This document shows positions 54,363 through 62,887 of a DNA stretch of 64,000 nucleotides, one piece after another. The position numbers were made by a program, and so were the translations under genes. How positions within the stretch are numbered: position 1 is the stretch's first letter; each line of letters begins with the position of its first letter. This DNA comes from JAAELZ01 sp965237995 (GTDB taxonomy: Bacteria; Pseudomonadota; Gammaproteobacteria; Arenicellales; Poriferihabitantaceae), in the NCBI GenBank assembly GCA_965237995.1, contig CBDEGO010000004.1:372001-436000 (forward strand). The letters run 5' to 3'. The notes below the pieces were generated by a model. The model was not told the origin of the DNA. It made no database searches and saw only the letters and a program-made list of their open reading frames with translations.

Positions 54363-55073
54363 TTAATAATTTAACGTCGACCCATTTTTCTTTAACCAAG
54401 CGCGGTGCAAACTATAATTGTTAATAGTTGATCCAACTAACCCCCAAAAAGACTTAGAATGGTTAAAGTGAGCCAAGTGCGCTAACTCATGCACTATAAC
54501 ATAATCAATTACCTCAACCGGGGCGCCTATTAGCCGCCAATTGAGCTGAACCACCCCTGCCCTCGTGCAACTTCCCCATCTCGCTTTGTATTGCTTAACC
54601 TGTAGTGGAGGCGGCATAAGGTTCATTTCCTCAGACCAAAACTTAACACGCGGCGCAAACAATACTTCTGCTTGCTGCTTCAACCAATGATTAAGCAATT
54701 GAGGAATTTGTGCTGAACTAGGCCGCTTATCTTCAAAATAAATCGCTAGACCATCCTCAGTTCTTTCAATATTAGAACGATTACTCTGCACAACAGCTAG
54801 CTTAAGCTTATCTCCTAGAAATAAAACACTCTGATCACCTTCATCAAACCTAATAGCAGGCTCATCACGTATAACGAATTGCTGTTTAAGTACCCAGTCT
54901 TTTTTTGTGGTTAGCAGGCGCTGTACGTGCGCAAGAGAGGTGTCAAATGGTGCCATCACAACCACCTTACCACTAGCCCTAACCACTAAACTAATTGACC
55001 TTTTCCTCCGCTTTGATCGCCGTAGCTCAAAATCTAATCCATTATGCGTGAGCGCTTGAATCGTTGGATTCAA
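54363..55073 (-). CDS. YgjP-like metallopeptidase (DUF45)
   Basis: 236 residues. The zinc motif is VHELAHLAHFNHSKSFW (HELAH, then the third His in FNHSKSFW). The upstream region has KARWGSCTRAGVVQLNWRL, the W-G-S-C mark of YgjP/DUF45 proteins. It is a cytosolic putative protease whose substrates are unknown. It lies two bases after the small exported protein gene at 55076 on the same strand. Confidence 0.88.
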   Translation of the reverse strand: MNPTIQALTHNGLDFELRRSKRRKRSISLVVRASGKVVVMAPFDTSLAHVQRLLTTKKDWVLKQQFVIRDEPAIRFDEGDQSVLFLGDKLKLAVVQSNRSNIERTEDGLAIYFEDKRPSSAQIPQLLNHWLKQQAEVLFAPRVKFWSEEMNLMPPPLQVKQYKARWGSCTRAGVVQLNWRLIGAPVEVIDYVIVHELAHLAHFNHSKSFWGLVGSTINNYSLHRAWLKKNGSTLNY

Positions 55074-55075
55074 CG

Positions 55076-55486
55076 CTATTCCTGTGCTTCACACTTCCAC
55101 GAACGTACTAATTTATTGCGTTCTGCTAACACCCACTCGCTACCTTGCAATAATTCTTCTTGAGGTTGCGTAACGTCAATATTTGCTCGTTTGTAACTCT
55201 TTCCCGCCCACGTTGCAGCGACAATGGAGCCCTCTTTACATTTTCGTTTAGAGTACAGAGTGCAAGCTTGAAAACCAACTTGGGAGAATCGATGAATGTA
55301 CTGCTTGCGCAAAAAGCTATGGCAACCCGCACCTTGCATTGACCCTACTTTGAATATTCTCTTCTCTTTATCTTTCTTGGTTAACTCATAAAATCTAACC
55401 GACTCCGCTTGCACCACAGAAACGAGGAAGCTTGAAACAACTAAACTAAACGCAGCTAACTGGATACAGCGGAAAAATTTGACCAT
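55076..55486 (-). CDS. Small exported cysteine-containing protein, unknown function
   Basis: 136 residues. A signal peptide (hydrophobic 8-25, cleavage near VQAES) is followed by a basic mature part with four cysteines (GCHSF, ACTLY, RKCKE, WKCEA). No known domain is seen. It sits tightly between two other small genes on the minus strand, consistent with an operon with the DUF45 peptidase. Confidence 0.68.
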   Translation of the reverse strand: MVKFFRCIQLAAFSLVVSSFLVSVVQAESVRFYELTKKDKEKRIFKVGSMQGAGCHSFLRKQYIHRFSQVGFQACTLYSKRKCKEGSIVAATWAGKSYKRANIDVTQPQEELLQGSEWVLAERNKLVRSWKCEAQE

Positions 55487-55810
55487 CTAATTTAATCTCC
55501 AGCTTCGTAAGGTTCTGCGCGCGCCAATTTCACCCGATTCGAACAGATTTTCTTCTACATCGGTAGAGTCATAGTAATCGGTAAGCCCGCCCACTCCGCG
55601 ACGCACCTCAATTGAATCGGTCACGTTTTGCCTCTTAATTTCATAGACTGTCAAACCTTGCACCCCCGAATTCTCTTGGGCGTCATAAGTGATTTGTTCT
55701 TGTTCCGTTGTATCTTGAGCTAACAATGAGACCGAAGCGATAGCGGCGACAATGCCAGAAGCCATCACGGTTAATAAGCGTAAGAATGGTAATTTATCTT
55801 TAGTTTTCAT
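55487..55810 (-). CDS. Small exported protein of unknown function
   Basis: About 107 residues from the ATG at 55810, which has an AAGGGA ribosome-binding site. An earlier start at 55906 would run into the LOG gene and is unlikely. It has an N-terminal membrane/signal segment (LLTVMASGIVAAIASVSLLA). The mature part is acidic and ends with an arginine-rich tail (ARRTLRSWRLN). Comparable small secreted genes often sit near polA in gammaproteobacteria, but I do not see the DUF2782 signature here. Confidence 0.62.
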   Translation of the reverse strand: MKTKDKLPFLRLLTVMASGIVAAIASVSLLAQDTTEQEQITYDAQENSGVQGLTVYEIKRQNVTDSIEVRRGVGGLTDYYDSTDVEENLFESGEIGARRTLRSWRLN

Positions 55811-55829
55811 AACTTGTTCCCTTGTAGTA

Positions 55830-56549
55830 TTAGCGGATGCCATTAACGTCTTGTGGACGATGAAAGCCTGTAGTTTTATAAAATTCAAAAATGGCGTCGC
55901 AAACACTGTCCGCCGTGTCTAAAACCTGAATCAGGTCTAGATCGCTTTCACTGATAGTGCCTTCTTCTACCAATGTTTCTTTAAAGAAGTCTATCAAGCC
56001 ACCCCAAAATGATGACTGAACGAGGATGACAGGAATTGCCGGGGCTTTATCGGTTTGAATTAGCGTCAGCACCTCAATTAACTCATCTAAAGTACCGAAC
56101 CCACCCGGCATCACGATGTAAGCCGCCGAATACTTTATAAACATCATTTTACGCACAAAAAAATGATGGAAATCTATGCTGATGTCCTGATACTCATTCG
56201 GGGTTTCTTGCTTGCCAGGTAATATGATATTCAAGCCCACACTGGGGGAATTCCCACTCTGCGCCCCTTTATTGGCGGCTTCCATAATACCAGGCCCACC
56301 GCCGCTAATGATCGAAAAACCTCTATTTGATAGGCTTTTAGCGATGTCCAAAGTCAGTTGATAATAGGCATGAGAAGGTGAAGTTCTCGCCGAACCAAAA
56401 ATACTTACTGCAGGATGCACATGGGTCATTTTGTCGAACCCTTCAACAAACTCTCCCATCACTTGAAAAACCTTCCAAGACTCTTGGTTAAGCTCCGAAG
56501 GAGACCCTGGCCAATTTTGAAAGTTAGTTAAATCTTCTGGCTTATACAT
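55830..56549 (-). CDS. LOG-family (TIGR00730-type) protein
   Basis: 239 residues. The LOG Rossmann core has FGSARTSPSHAYYQL, ISGGGPGIMEAANKGA and the diagnostic MPGGFGTLDELIEVLT with PGGxGTxxE. Members hydrolyse cytokinin riboside or AMP to a base and ribose phosphate, and some act on other nucleotides. It is longer than minimal LOG proteins. It is divergent from polA with a 166-bp spacer. Confidence 0.92.
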   Translation of the reverse strand: MYKPEDLTNFQNWPGSPSELNQESWKVFQVMGEFVEGFDKMTHVHPAVSIFGSARTSPSHAYYQLTLDIAKSLSNRGFSIISGGGPGIMEAANKGAQSGNSPSVGLNIILPGKQETPNEYQDISIDFHHFFVRKMMFIKYSAAYIVMPGGFGTLDELIEVLTLIQTDKAPAIPVILVQSSFWGGLIDFFKETLVEEGTISESDLDLIQVLDTADSVCDAIFEFYKTTGFHRPQDVNGIR

Positions 56550-56715
56550 ACTGGTTGGAAAATTATTCTTTGTTTACGTGCTATATCGATTTTTGGTAAT
56601 TATCTAAAAATGAGAATACGTTATCATCTAGGTTGAAACGCGTCGAACCAATTGCCCATTAAAACAAATGAGAAACCTAAATGCTATTTAATTCGCTACG
56701 TATGGAGTCTATGCT

Positions 56716-59469
56716 ATGACCAATAATAATCAACTAATCTTAGTGGATGGCTCTTCGTTCTTATTTCGGGCCTACCACGCAATGCCAGACTTAGCTACGC
56801 GAACAGGGCAAATGACAGGCGCTATTTACGGAGTAACCAATATGCTGCGTAAACTCATTAAAGAGTGCCAACCTGAACACGTGGCTATTGTTTATGATGC
56901 CAAAGGCAAAACCTTCAGAAACGACCTATACGATCAATATAAGGCAAATCGACCTCCTGCTCCTCAGGATTTAGTGACGCAAATTCAGTATGTTCACCAA
57001 ATCACTGAAGCATTGGGCTTTCCAGTGCTTTGTGTGCCGGGCGTAGAAGCCGATGATGTCATCGGTACACTTGCTGACCAAGCCGCCAACAATGGCATGG
57101 ACTGCCTCGTGGTCACCGGTGACAAAGACATGGCACAATTAGTCAACGAGCACATTACGCTCGTTGATACGATGAAAGACCAAACACTCGATGCCCAAGG
57201 CGTGTTCGACAAGTTTGGTGTTCACCCTGAACAAATAATCGACTATTTAGCCCTTGTGGGCGATAGCGCTGATAATATTCCTGGCATTCCTAAAGTGGGC
57301 CCCAAGACAGCAGCCAAGTGGTTAGCCGAGTACCAAACCATTGATAACTTGGTTGAACACGCTGACCAGATAGGCGGTAAAGTGGGCGAATACTTACGCG
57401 AAAACCTCGAGCAGTTGGCTTTGTCTCAAATACTCACCACCATTAAACTGGATGTAGAACTAGACGCTGGCCATGATGAGTTACTATTTAAAAACCCAGA
57501 CACAGTGACCTTATTACAGCTCTATCAAGAGTTAGAGTTCAACACTTGGGCGCGTGAAATTTTATCCGCAGACCATGCTGGCGATGATATAGACAACGCG
57601 CTTAATGACTTCACTGGAACTGAAGAGCAGCCTCCTACAAAGGCGAGTTCGATAGATACGTCCGCGTACAGCACCTTACTTGAAGAAGCCGAACTTGATG
57701 ATTGGTTAGAGAACTTACGCGCAGCAGGGCTATTCGCCATCGATACCGAAACTACGTCTTTAGACCCGCAGCAAGCGGGTCTAGTTGGCTTATCCTTTTG
57801 CGCTGTTGAGGGGGAAGCCGCTTATCTTCCTCTCAAACATAGTTATGCTGGCGTCCCTCAACAAATTGATTACGACATAGCCATAGCTAAGTTAAAACCG
57901 TTGCTGGAAGATGCGTCGATCAAAAAGATTGGTCAAAATATAAAGTACGATCAAATCGTACTAGCGCACCATGGCATTGAATTAAACGGTATTGAGTTTG
58001 ATACTATGCTGGAGTCGTATGTCACGGAAGCTGGCATCACCAACCAGAACATGGACACCCTAGCTCAGCGCCATTTAGACCATAAAACCATTGCGTTTAA
58101 AGAAGTGGCAGGCACCGGGAAAAAGCAACTTACGTTTGATCAAATTGATCTCGATATTGCTGCACCGTACGCCGCAGAAGACGCGGACATCACACTACGA
58201 TTGCACCAAGTGTTATGGCCTACCGTAGAAAAAGAAGCTTCACTTCAATCTCTGTTTCGCAATATCGAGATGCCTTTATTGCCTGTTCTGGCGCGAACTG
58301 AGACACATGGAGTCAAACTCAACGCGACCATGCTTGCCCAACAAAGTTTAGAAATTGGCAACACTTTACAGCAACTTGAAGCAAGCTGCCACGAAGCGGC
58401 TGACGAACCATTTAACATTGCGTCCCCTAAGCAAATTCAAGCCATTTTATATGACAAACTCAATTTGCCGGTTTTAAAGAAAACACCGGGCGGGCAACCA
58501 TCTACCGCCGAAGGTGTATTACAAGACTTAGCAGATGAAGGGCACGTTTTACCCAAACTCATACTGGAGCATCGATCTTTAGCCAAACTTAAATCCACTT
58601 ACACAGACAAATTACCAAAACTCATTAACCCACGAACCGGACGCGTTCACACGTCTTATCACCAAGCGGTAGCCGCAACCGGTCGGTTATCTTCCAGTGA
58701 CCCCAACTTGCAAAACATTCCAGTACGAACCGAAGAAGGCAGGAAAATAAGAGCCGCGTTTGTAGCTGAGTCTGGCAACAAAATCTTAGCAGCGGACTAT
58801 TCTCAAATTGAACTACGCTTAATGGCTCATTTATCCAAAGACGAGCGATTGGTCAGCGCTTTTCAAAATGGTCAAGACGTGCACAGCGCCACAGCAGCAG
58901 AGGTATTCGGGGTCGATACAGACGCCGTTGATCGTGAGCAACGACGCCGCGCAAAAGCCATCAATTTCGGATTAATTTATGGCATGTCTGCCTTTGGTCT
59001 TGCCAAACAACTGGGCATTGAGCGAAAAGAGGCGCAGGACTACATTAATTTATATTTTGATCGCTATCCAGGCGTTAAGCGTTACATGGACGAAATGCGT
59101 ACCGTCGCGGCCGAACAAGGTTACGTAGAAACCTTGCACGGCAGACGTCTGTATTTGCCAGAAATCAACTCAAGCAATTTTAACCGCAGGCAATACGCCG
59201 AGCGCACCGCTATTAACGCGCCGATGCAAGGGTCTGCGGCCGATTTAATCAAACTCGCTATGATAGAAGTTGACCGCTGGGTCAGCGCTAATCAACCTGA
59301 TACGCGCATCATCTTGCAAGTACACGACGAATTGGTACTGGAAGTGCCCGAAGCTAATTTAGCGCAAATGGAATCAATGATAGGGCCGCTGATGACGGGG
59401 GTCAGTGATCTCATCGTTCCTCTAGTAGTCGATACGGGAGTGGGAGATAACTGGAAAGACGCGCATTAA
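56716..59469 (+). CDS. polA: DNA polymerase I
   Basis: 917 residues in three parts. The 5'-3' exonuclease (about 1-300) starts LVDGSSFLFRAYHAM and has VEADDVIGTLA and VGDSADNIPGIPKVGPKTA. The 3'-5' exonuclease (about 325-520) shows FAIDTETTSLDP with both catalytic acids. The polymerase (about 540-917) has AADYSQIELRLMAHLS, RRRAKAINFGLIYGMS and VHDELVLEVPE. All functions look intact. It fills gaps in Okazaki-fragment and repair synthesis. oxyR begins 13 bases after the stop. Confidence 0.98.
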   Translation: MTNNNQLILVDGSSFLFRAYHAMPDLATRTGQMTGAIYGVTNMLRKLIKECQPEHVAIVYDAKGKTFRNDLYDQYKANRPPAPQDLVTQIQYVHQITEALGFPVLCVPGVEADDVIGTLADQAANNGMDCLVVTGDKDMAQLVNEHITLVDTMKDQTLDAQGVFDKFGVHPEQIIDYLALVGDSADNIPGIPKVGPKTAAKWLAEYQTIDNLVEHADQIGGKVGEYLRENLEQLALSQILTTIKLDVELDAGHDELLFKNPDTVTLLQLYQELEFNTWAREILSADHAGDDIDNALNDFTGTEEQPPTKASSIDTSAYSTLLEEAELDDWLENLRAAGLFAIDTETTSLDPQQAGLVGLSFCAVEGEAAYLPLKHSYAGVPQQIDYDIAIAKLKPLLEDASIKKIGQNIKYDQIVLAHHGIELNGIEFDTMLESYVTEAGITNQNMDTLAQRHLDHKTIAFKEVAGTGKKQLTFDQIDLDIAAPYAAEDADITLRLHQVLWPTVEKEASLQSLFRNIEMPLLPVLARTETHGVKLNATMLAQQSLEIGNTLQQLEASCHEAADEPFNIASPKQIQAILYDKLNLPVLKKTPGGQPSTAEGVLQDLADEGHVLPKLILEHRSLAKLKSTYTDKLPKLINPRTGRVHTSYHQAVAATGRLSSSDPNLQNIPVRTEEGRKIRAAFVAESGNKILAADYSQIELRLMAHLSKDERLVSAFQNGQDVHSATAAEVFGVDTDAVDREQRRRAKAINFGLIYGMSAFGLAKQLGIERKEAQDYINLYFDRYPGVKRYMDEMRTVAAEQGYVETLHGRRLYLPEINSSNFNRRQYAERTAINAPMQGSAADLIKLAMIEVDRWVSANQPDTRIILQVHDELVLEVPEANLAQMESMIGPLMTGVSDLIVPLVVDTGVGDNWKDAH

Positions 59470-59481
59470 CGTTTTAGACCC

Positions 59482-60387
59482 ATGAAAAAGCTACCCACCG
59501 TACGGCAATTACAATATTTAATCGCACTACGCAAAACCAATCATTTTGGCAAAGCCGCCGAAGCGTGCTTTGTGTCGCAGTCCGCTTTTAGTACTGCCAT
59601 AAAAGAACTTGAAGCCACGCTGGAAGTTTCATTGGTTGACCGAACTAACCGTAGTGTTGTGTTCACACTCGCGGGAATTAACATAGAGTCTCAAGCTAGG
59701 CGTTGTATCACCAATATAGATGAGTTATCCGCCTTAGCTAAATCAGCGGGGGAGCCATTTTCTGGCGCACTGCGCTTAGGTCTTATCCCAACGATTGCAC
59801 CGTACTTGTTACCTGAGCTACTGCCTGCTCTGCGCGAAAGTTATCCAAACTTGAAGCTTTATTTAAAGGAAGGTCAGAGCCAGCAGATATACCAACAGTT
59901 AATTTCAGGAGAACTCGATTTAATTTTATTCGCTGAACCCTACGAAGTACCTCACACCCATGTGTACCCCTTATTTAAAGACAAGTTTCACTTTGCTTAT
60001 AGCTCATTAGGTGAACAGGCCACTGCAAACGGGCAGAAAGTGAATTTTGAAGAACTAGATAGCGACAGCTTACTTTTATTAGAAGATGGCCATTGTTTAC
60101 GTGAACATGCCTTAGCGGCATGCAGCCTCAAAGACCAAGTACAGATCAGCCAATTCAGCGCTAACAGCTTGTATACCTTAGTACAAATGGTTAACAGCAA
60201 TTTAGGGGTGACTCTACTACCCGACATGGCCATTAAATACCTCAACTTACACCAAACTGATATTGATACCCGAGAGTTACAATCAGATTTTTCGCGCACT
60301 ATCTCGCTCGCTTGGCGTGAAGGAAGTTCGCGACAAACTGAGTTTGAACACATCGCTAAAACGATCGAAACTGCAGTGGTTAATTAG
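59482..60387 (+). CDS. oxyR: Peroxide sensor OxyR
   Basis: 301 residues, LysR fold. The helix-turn-helix is TNHFGKAAEACFVSQSAFSTAIKEL. The redox pair is in EDGHCLREHALAACS: C205 and C214 are nine residues apart, exactly the spacing of E. coli C199/C208. On oxidation by peroxide the disulfide turns on antioxidant genes. It begins 13 bases after polA and ends 29 bases before rluE, so the three may share a transcript. No katG, ahpCF or dps gene is in the window. Confidence 0.92.
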   Translation: MKKLPTVRQLQYLIALRKTNHFGKAAEACFVSQSAFSTAIKELEATLEVSLVDRTNRSVVFTLAGINIESQARRCITNIDELSALAKSAGEPFSGALRLGLIPTIAPYLLPELLPALRESYPNLKLYLKEGQSQQIYQQLISGELDLILFAEPYEVPHTHVYPLFKDKFHFAYSSLGEQATANGQKVNFEELDSDSLLLLEDGHCLREHALAACSLKDQVQISQFSANSLYTLVQMVNSNLGVTLLPDMAIKYLNLHQTDIDTRELQSDFSRTISLAWREGSSRQTEFEHIAKTIETAVVN

Positions 60388-60415
60388 ACGCCGCATTGCG
60401 CCACCTTTTTATTCA

Positions 60416-60961
60416 ATGACTAAAATCGTTTTGCTGCATAAGCCCTTTGGAGTGCTAAGCCAATTCACTACTGAAGAGGGCCATCGCACACTTAAAGAGC
60501 TTGTACCGATTCCAGATATTTACCCCGCTGGGCGTTTAGACAAAGACTCTGAAGGCTTACTGATATTGACAGATAACGGCCAATTGCAACATGAAATCGC
60601 ACACCCAAAACGCAACACGGGAAAGACTTATTGGGCGCAAGTAGAAGGCATTATTTCAGACAAAGAATGCGAGAAGCTTGCAAGCGGTATACACCTAAAA
60701 GACGGACTAACCAAACCAGTCAAATGCAGACCAATTGCAGAACCGAAGTTGCTCGAAGCGCGCACCCCTCCTATTCGGGTAAGAAAGAATATTCCTGATT
60801 CTTGGTGCGAATTAACTTTATTTGAAGGCAAAAACAGACAGGTAAGGCGAATGTGCGCTGCGGTTGGGTTTCCAGTTTTAAGGTTAATACGCTATCGCGT
60901 CGGTGAATGGACCATCGACGGCATTAAGCAAGGACAGTACAAACTCATTCCAGAAGGTTAA
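60416..60961 (+). CDS. rluE: 23S rRNA pseudouridine synthase RluE-type
   Basis: 181 residues from the ATG at 60416; longer frames starting inside oxyR have no family match. The catalytic Asp is D42 in AGRLDKDSEGLLIL. Other motifs are LHKPFGVLSQFTTE, GKTYWAQVEG and LTLFEGKNRQVRRMCAAVGFP. This small pseudouridine synthase form without an S4 domain modifies U2457 of 23S rRNA in E. coli. Confidence 0.92.
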   Translation: MTKIVLLHKPFGVLSQFTTEEGHRTLKELVPIPDIYPAGRLDKDSEGLLILTDNGQLQHEIAHPKRNTGKTYWAQVEGIISDKECEKLASGIHLKDGLTKPVKCRPIAEPKLLEARTPPIRVRKNIPDSWCELTLFEGKNRQVRRMCAAVGFPVLRLIRYRVGEWTIDGIKQGQYKLIPEG

Positions 60962-61073
60962 ATCAGTGCCTACCGTCCTCAATGCTGTCATTTCAATAAA
61001 GGCAGTCAGTGTTACAATGAGTTAACACTAAACTTTTAAAGCCGACTTAAACAGACAAATTTCTTAATTAATT

Positions 61074-62831
61074 ATGGCAGATTACAAGGCCCCAGTAGAC
61101 GACATCGCGTTTACGCTCAATCATCTCGTTAACTTTGCAAAACTATGCGAAAGCGATGCATTCACAGATGCAACACCCGACTTAATTGACCCAGTATTAA
61201 GCGAGGCGGCTAAGCTCGCAGAACGTGAAATAGCGCCTTTAAATAGGTCCGGCGATCAAACAGGTAGCGACATCGATGCAGAAGGGAATGTGTCCGCATC
61301 TAAGGGGTTTAAAAATGCATATCAAGAATTTGTGAATACAGGTTGGCCTTCTCTACAATTTGACCCTGCGCATGGCGGGCAAGGTTTACCATTTACTTTA
61401 TCTCTTGGTGTAATGGAAATGGTGCAGTCGGCAAACATCGCGTGGGGTTTGTGTCCGTTACTAACCCAAGGCGCCATTCATGCGATTGAACATAACGCGA
61501 GTGAATCACTTAAAAAGCTATATTTACCGAAAATGGTAAGCGGCCAATGGTGTGGCTCTATGAACTTAACCGAAGCTCAAGCGGGTTCGGATTTAGCACT
61601 ATTGAAAACGTCTGCTACCCGAGACGGCGATCACTATTTGATTAAAGGCCAAAAAATATTCATTACTTGGGGCGACCACGACATGGCTGCCAATATTGTG
61701 CATCTTGTACTGGCTCGATTACCTGATGCGCCACCTGGGGTAAAAGGTATTTCGCTGTTTCTCGTCCCAAAATACCTCGTCAATTCGGATGGTAGTTTAG
61801 GCGCGCGAAACGATTGCAAGCCCATCTCAATTGAACACAAACTTGGCATTCATGCCAGCCCTACCTGCGTAATGAGCTTCGGCGATAACTTTGGGGCGAT
61901 TGGTTATTTAATTGGCGAAGAACACCGCGGCTTAGCGTGCATGTTTACCATGATGAACAATGCCCGCCTAATGGTTGGTCTACAAGGCACGGCTATCGCG
62001 GAACGCGCTCAACAAGATGCAATCGAATACGCCAGCGAGAGACACCAAGGAACGCTTCCTAACACTTCTGAGACCTGCACCATAGACCAGCATCCTGACG
62101 TTCAACGTATGCTGTCCACGATGCAGGCGATTACCCAAGCCACTAGAGCAGTGATGTATTATGCATGCAGTGGAATTGACTTTGAACAGGTAGCCCAGAA
62201 TGCTGAAGAAGCTCAACACTATGCAAGCCGAACTTCTCTTCTTACGCCAATTGCCAAAGCGTGGGCAAGTGAATTAGCGCAAGAGGTTTGCTACATAGCA
62301 ATTCAAATACACGGCGGCATGGGGTTTATTGAAGAAACGGGTGTCGCGCAGCACTATCGTGACGCGCGTATACTCTCAATTTATGAAGGAACAACAGGTA
62401 TCCAAGCGATTGACCTAATCGGGCGAAAAACATTGTTCGACAAAGGCGCTGCAATAAAAAACTTAACACATGAAGTCAAGAGTGATATCGAACGAATCCA
62501 ATCTACCGATACAAACACGCTGACACTCCCCAGCGAACGGCTACTAACAAGCGTGGAGAAATTAAATGAAGTCATTGACCAAATACTACTTAACGCAAGC
62601 GACAGCAGCCTGACGGGACAAATAGCAAATGATTATCTATTTTTATGTGGCTATGTCATCGGCGCTTGGCAAATGCTATTAACGTTGGAATGTTGCGAAG
62701 CACAAGCCCAGACTGGCGATAAACAAACCACCGCGCGTCAGTCGCATAATGCGTTGTTTTATTTAAAATACATACATCCAAGATACCTAAGCCATGCAGC
62801 ATCTATTGATGCCGCACTAGCGGATAGTTAA
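61074..62831 (+). CDS. Acyl-CoA dehydrogenase (long form, with C-terminal helical domain)
   Basis: 585 residues. It has the acyl-CoA dehydrogenase fold with GSMNLTEAQAGSDLALLKTSA (flavin motif), RLMVGLQGTAIAERA and IQIHGGMGFIEETGVAQHYRDARI with the glutamate-region signature IYEGTTGIQA. The extra C-terminal 120 residues match the ACAD C-terminal domain (PF12806-type) found in FadE12/DmdC-like enzymes. DmdC oxidises 3-methylmercaptopropionyl-CoA in DMSP use, but most long-form members act on fatty acyl-CoAs. Substrate assignment would be a guess. Confidence 0.93.
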   Translation: MADYKAPVDDIAFTLNHLVNFAKLCESDAFTDATPDLIDPVLSEAAKLAEREIAPLNRSGDQTGSDIDAEGNVSASKGFKNAYQEFVNTGWPSLQFDPAHGGQGLPFTLSLGVMEMVQSANIAWGLCPLLTQGAIHAIEHNASESLKKLYLPKMVSGQWCGSMNLTEAQAGSDLALLKTSATRDGDHYLIKGQKIFITWGDHDMAANIVHLVLARLPDAPPGVKGISLFLVPKYLVNSDGSLGARNDCKPISIEHKLGIHASPTCVMSFGDNFGAIGYLIGEEHRGLACMFTMMNNARLMVGLQGTAIAERAQQDAIEYASERHQGTLPNTSETCTIDQHPDVQRMLSTMQAITQATRAVMYYACSGIDFEQVAQNAEEAQHYASRTSLLTPIAKAWASELAQEVCYIAIQIHGGMGFIEETGVAQHYRDARILSIYEGTTGIQAIDLIGRKTLFDKGAAIKNLTHEVKSDIERIQSTDTNTLTLPSERLLTSVEKLNEVIDQILLNASDSSLTGQIANDYLFLCGYVIGAWQMLLTLECCEAQAQTGDKQTTARQSHNALFYLKYIHPRYLSHAASIDAALADS

Positions 62832-62887
62832 AACCACCTCCCCCAGCTTTAACAGTAATGCTTAAAATATAACAACCGCACCGTAAC

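Noticed and set aside
60263..60415. Longer N-terminus for the pseudouridine synthase
   Set aside because: It would lie inside oxyR and lacks family similarity; the ATG at 60416 starts exactly at the conserved domain.
61074..62831. DMSP catabolism gene dmdC
   Set aside because: The long acyl-CoA dehydrogenase shares the C-terminal extension, but no dmdA, dmdB or dmdD is near and the family is broad.
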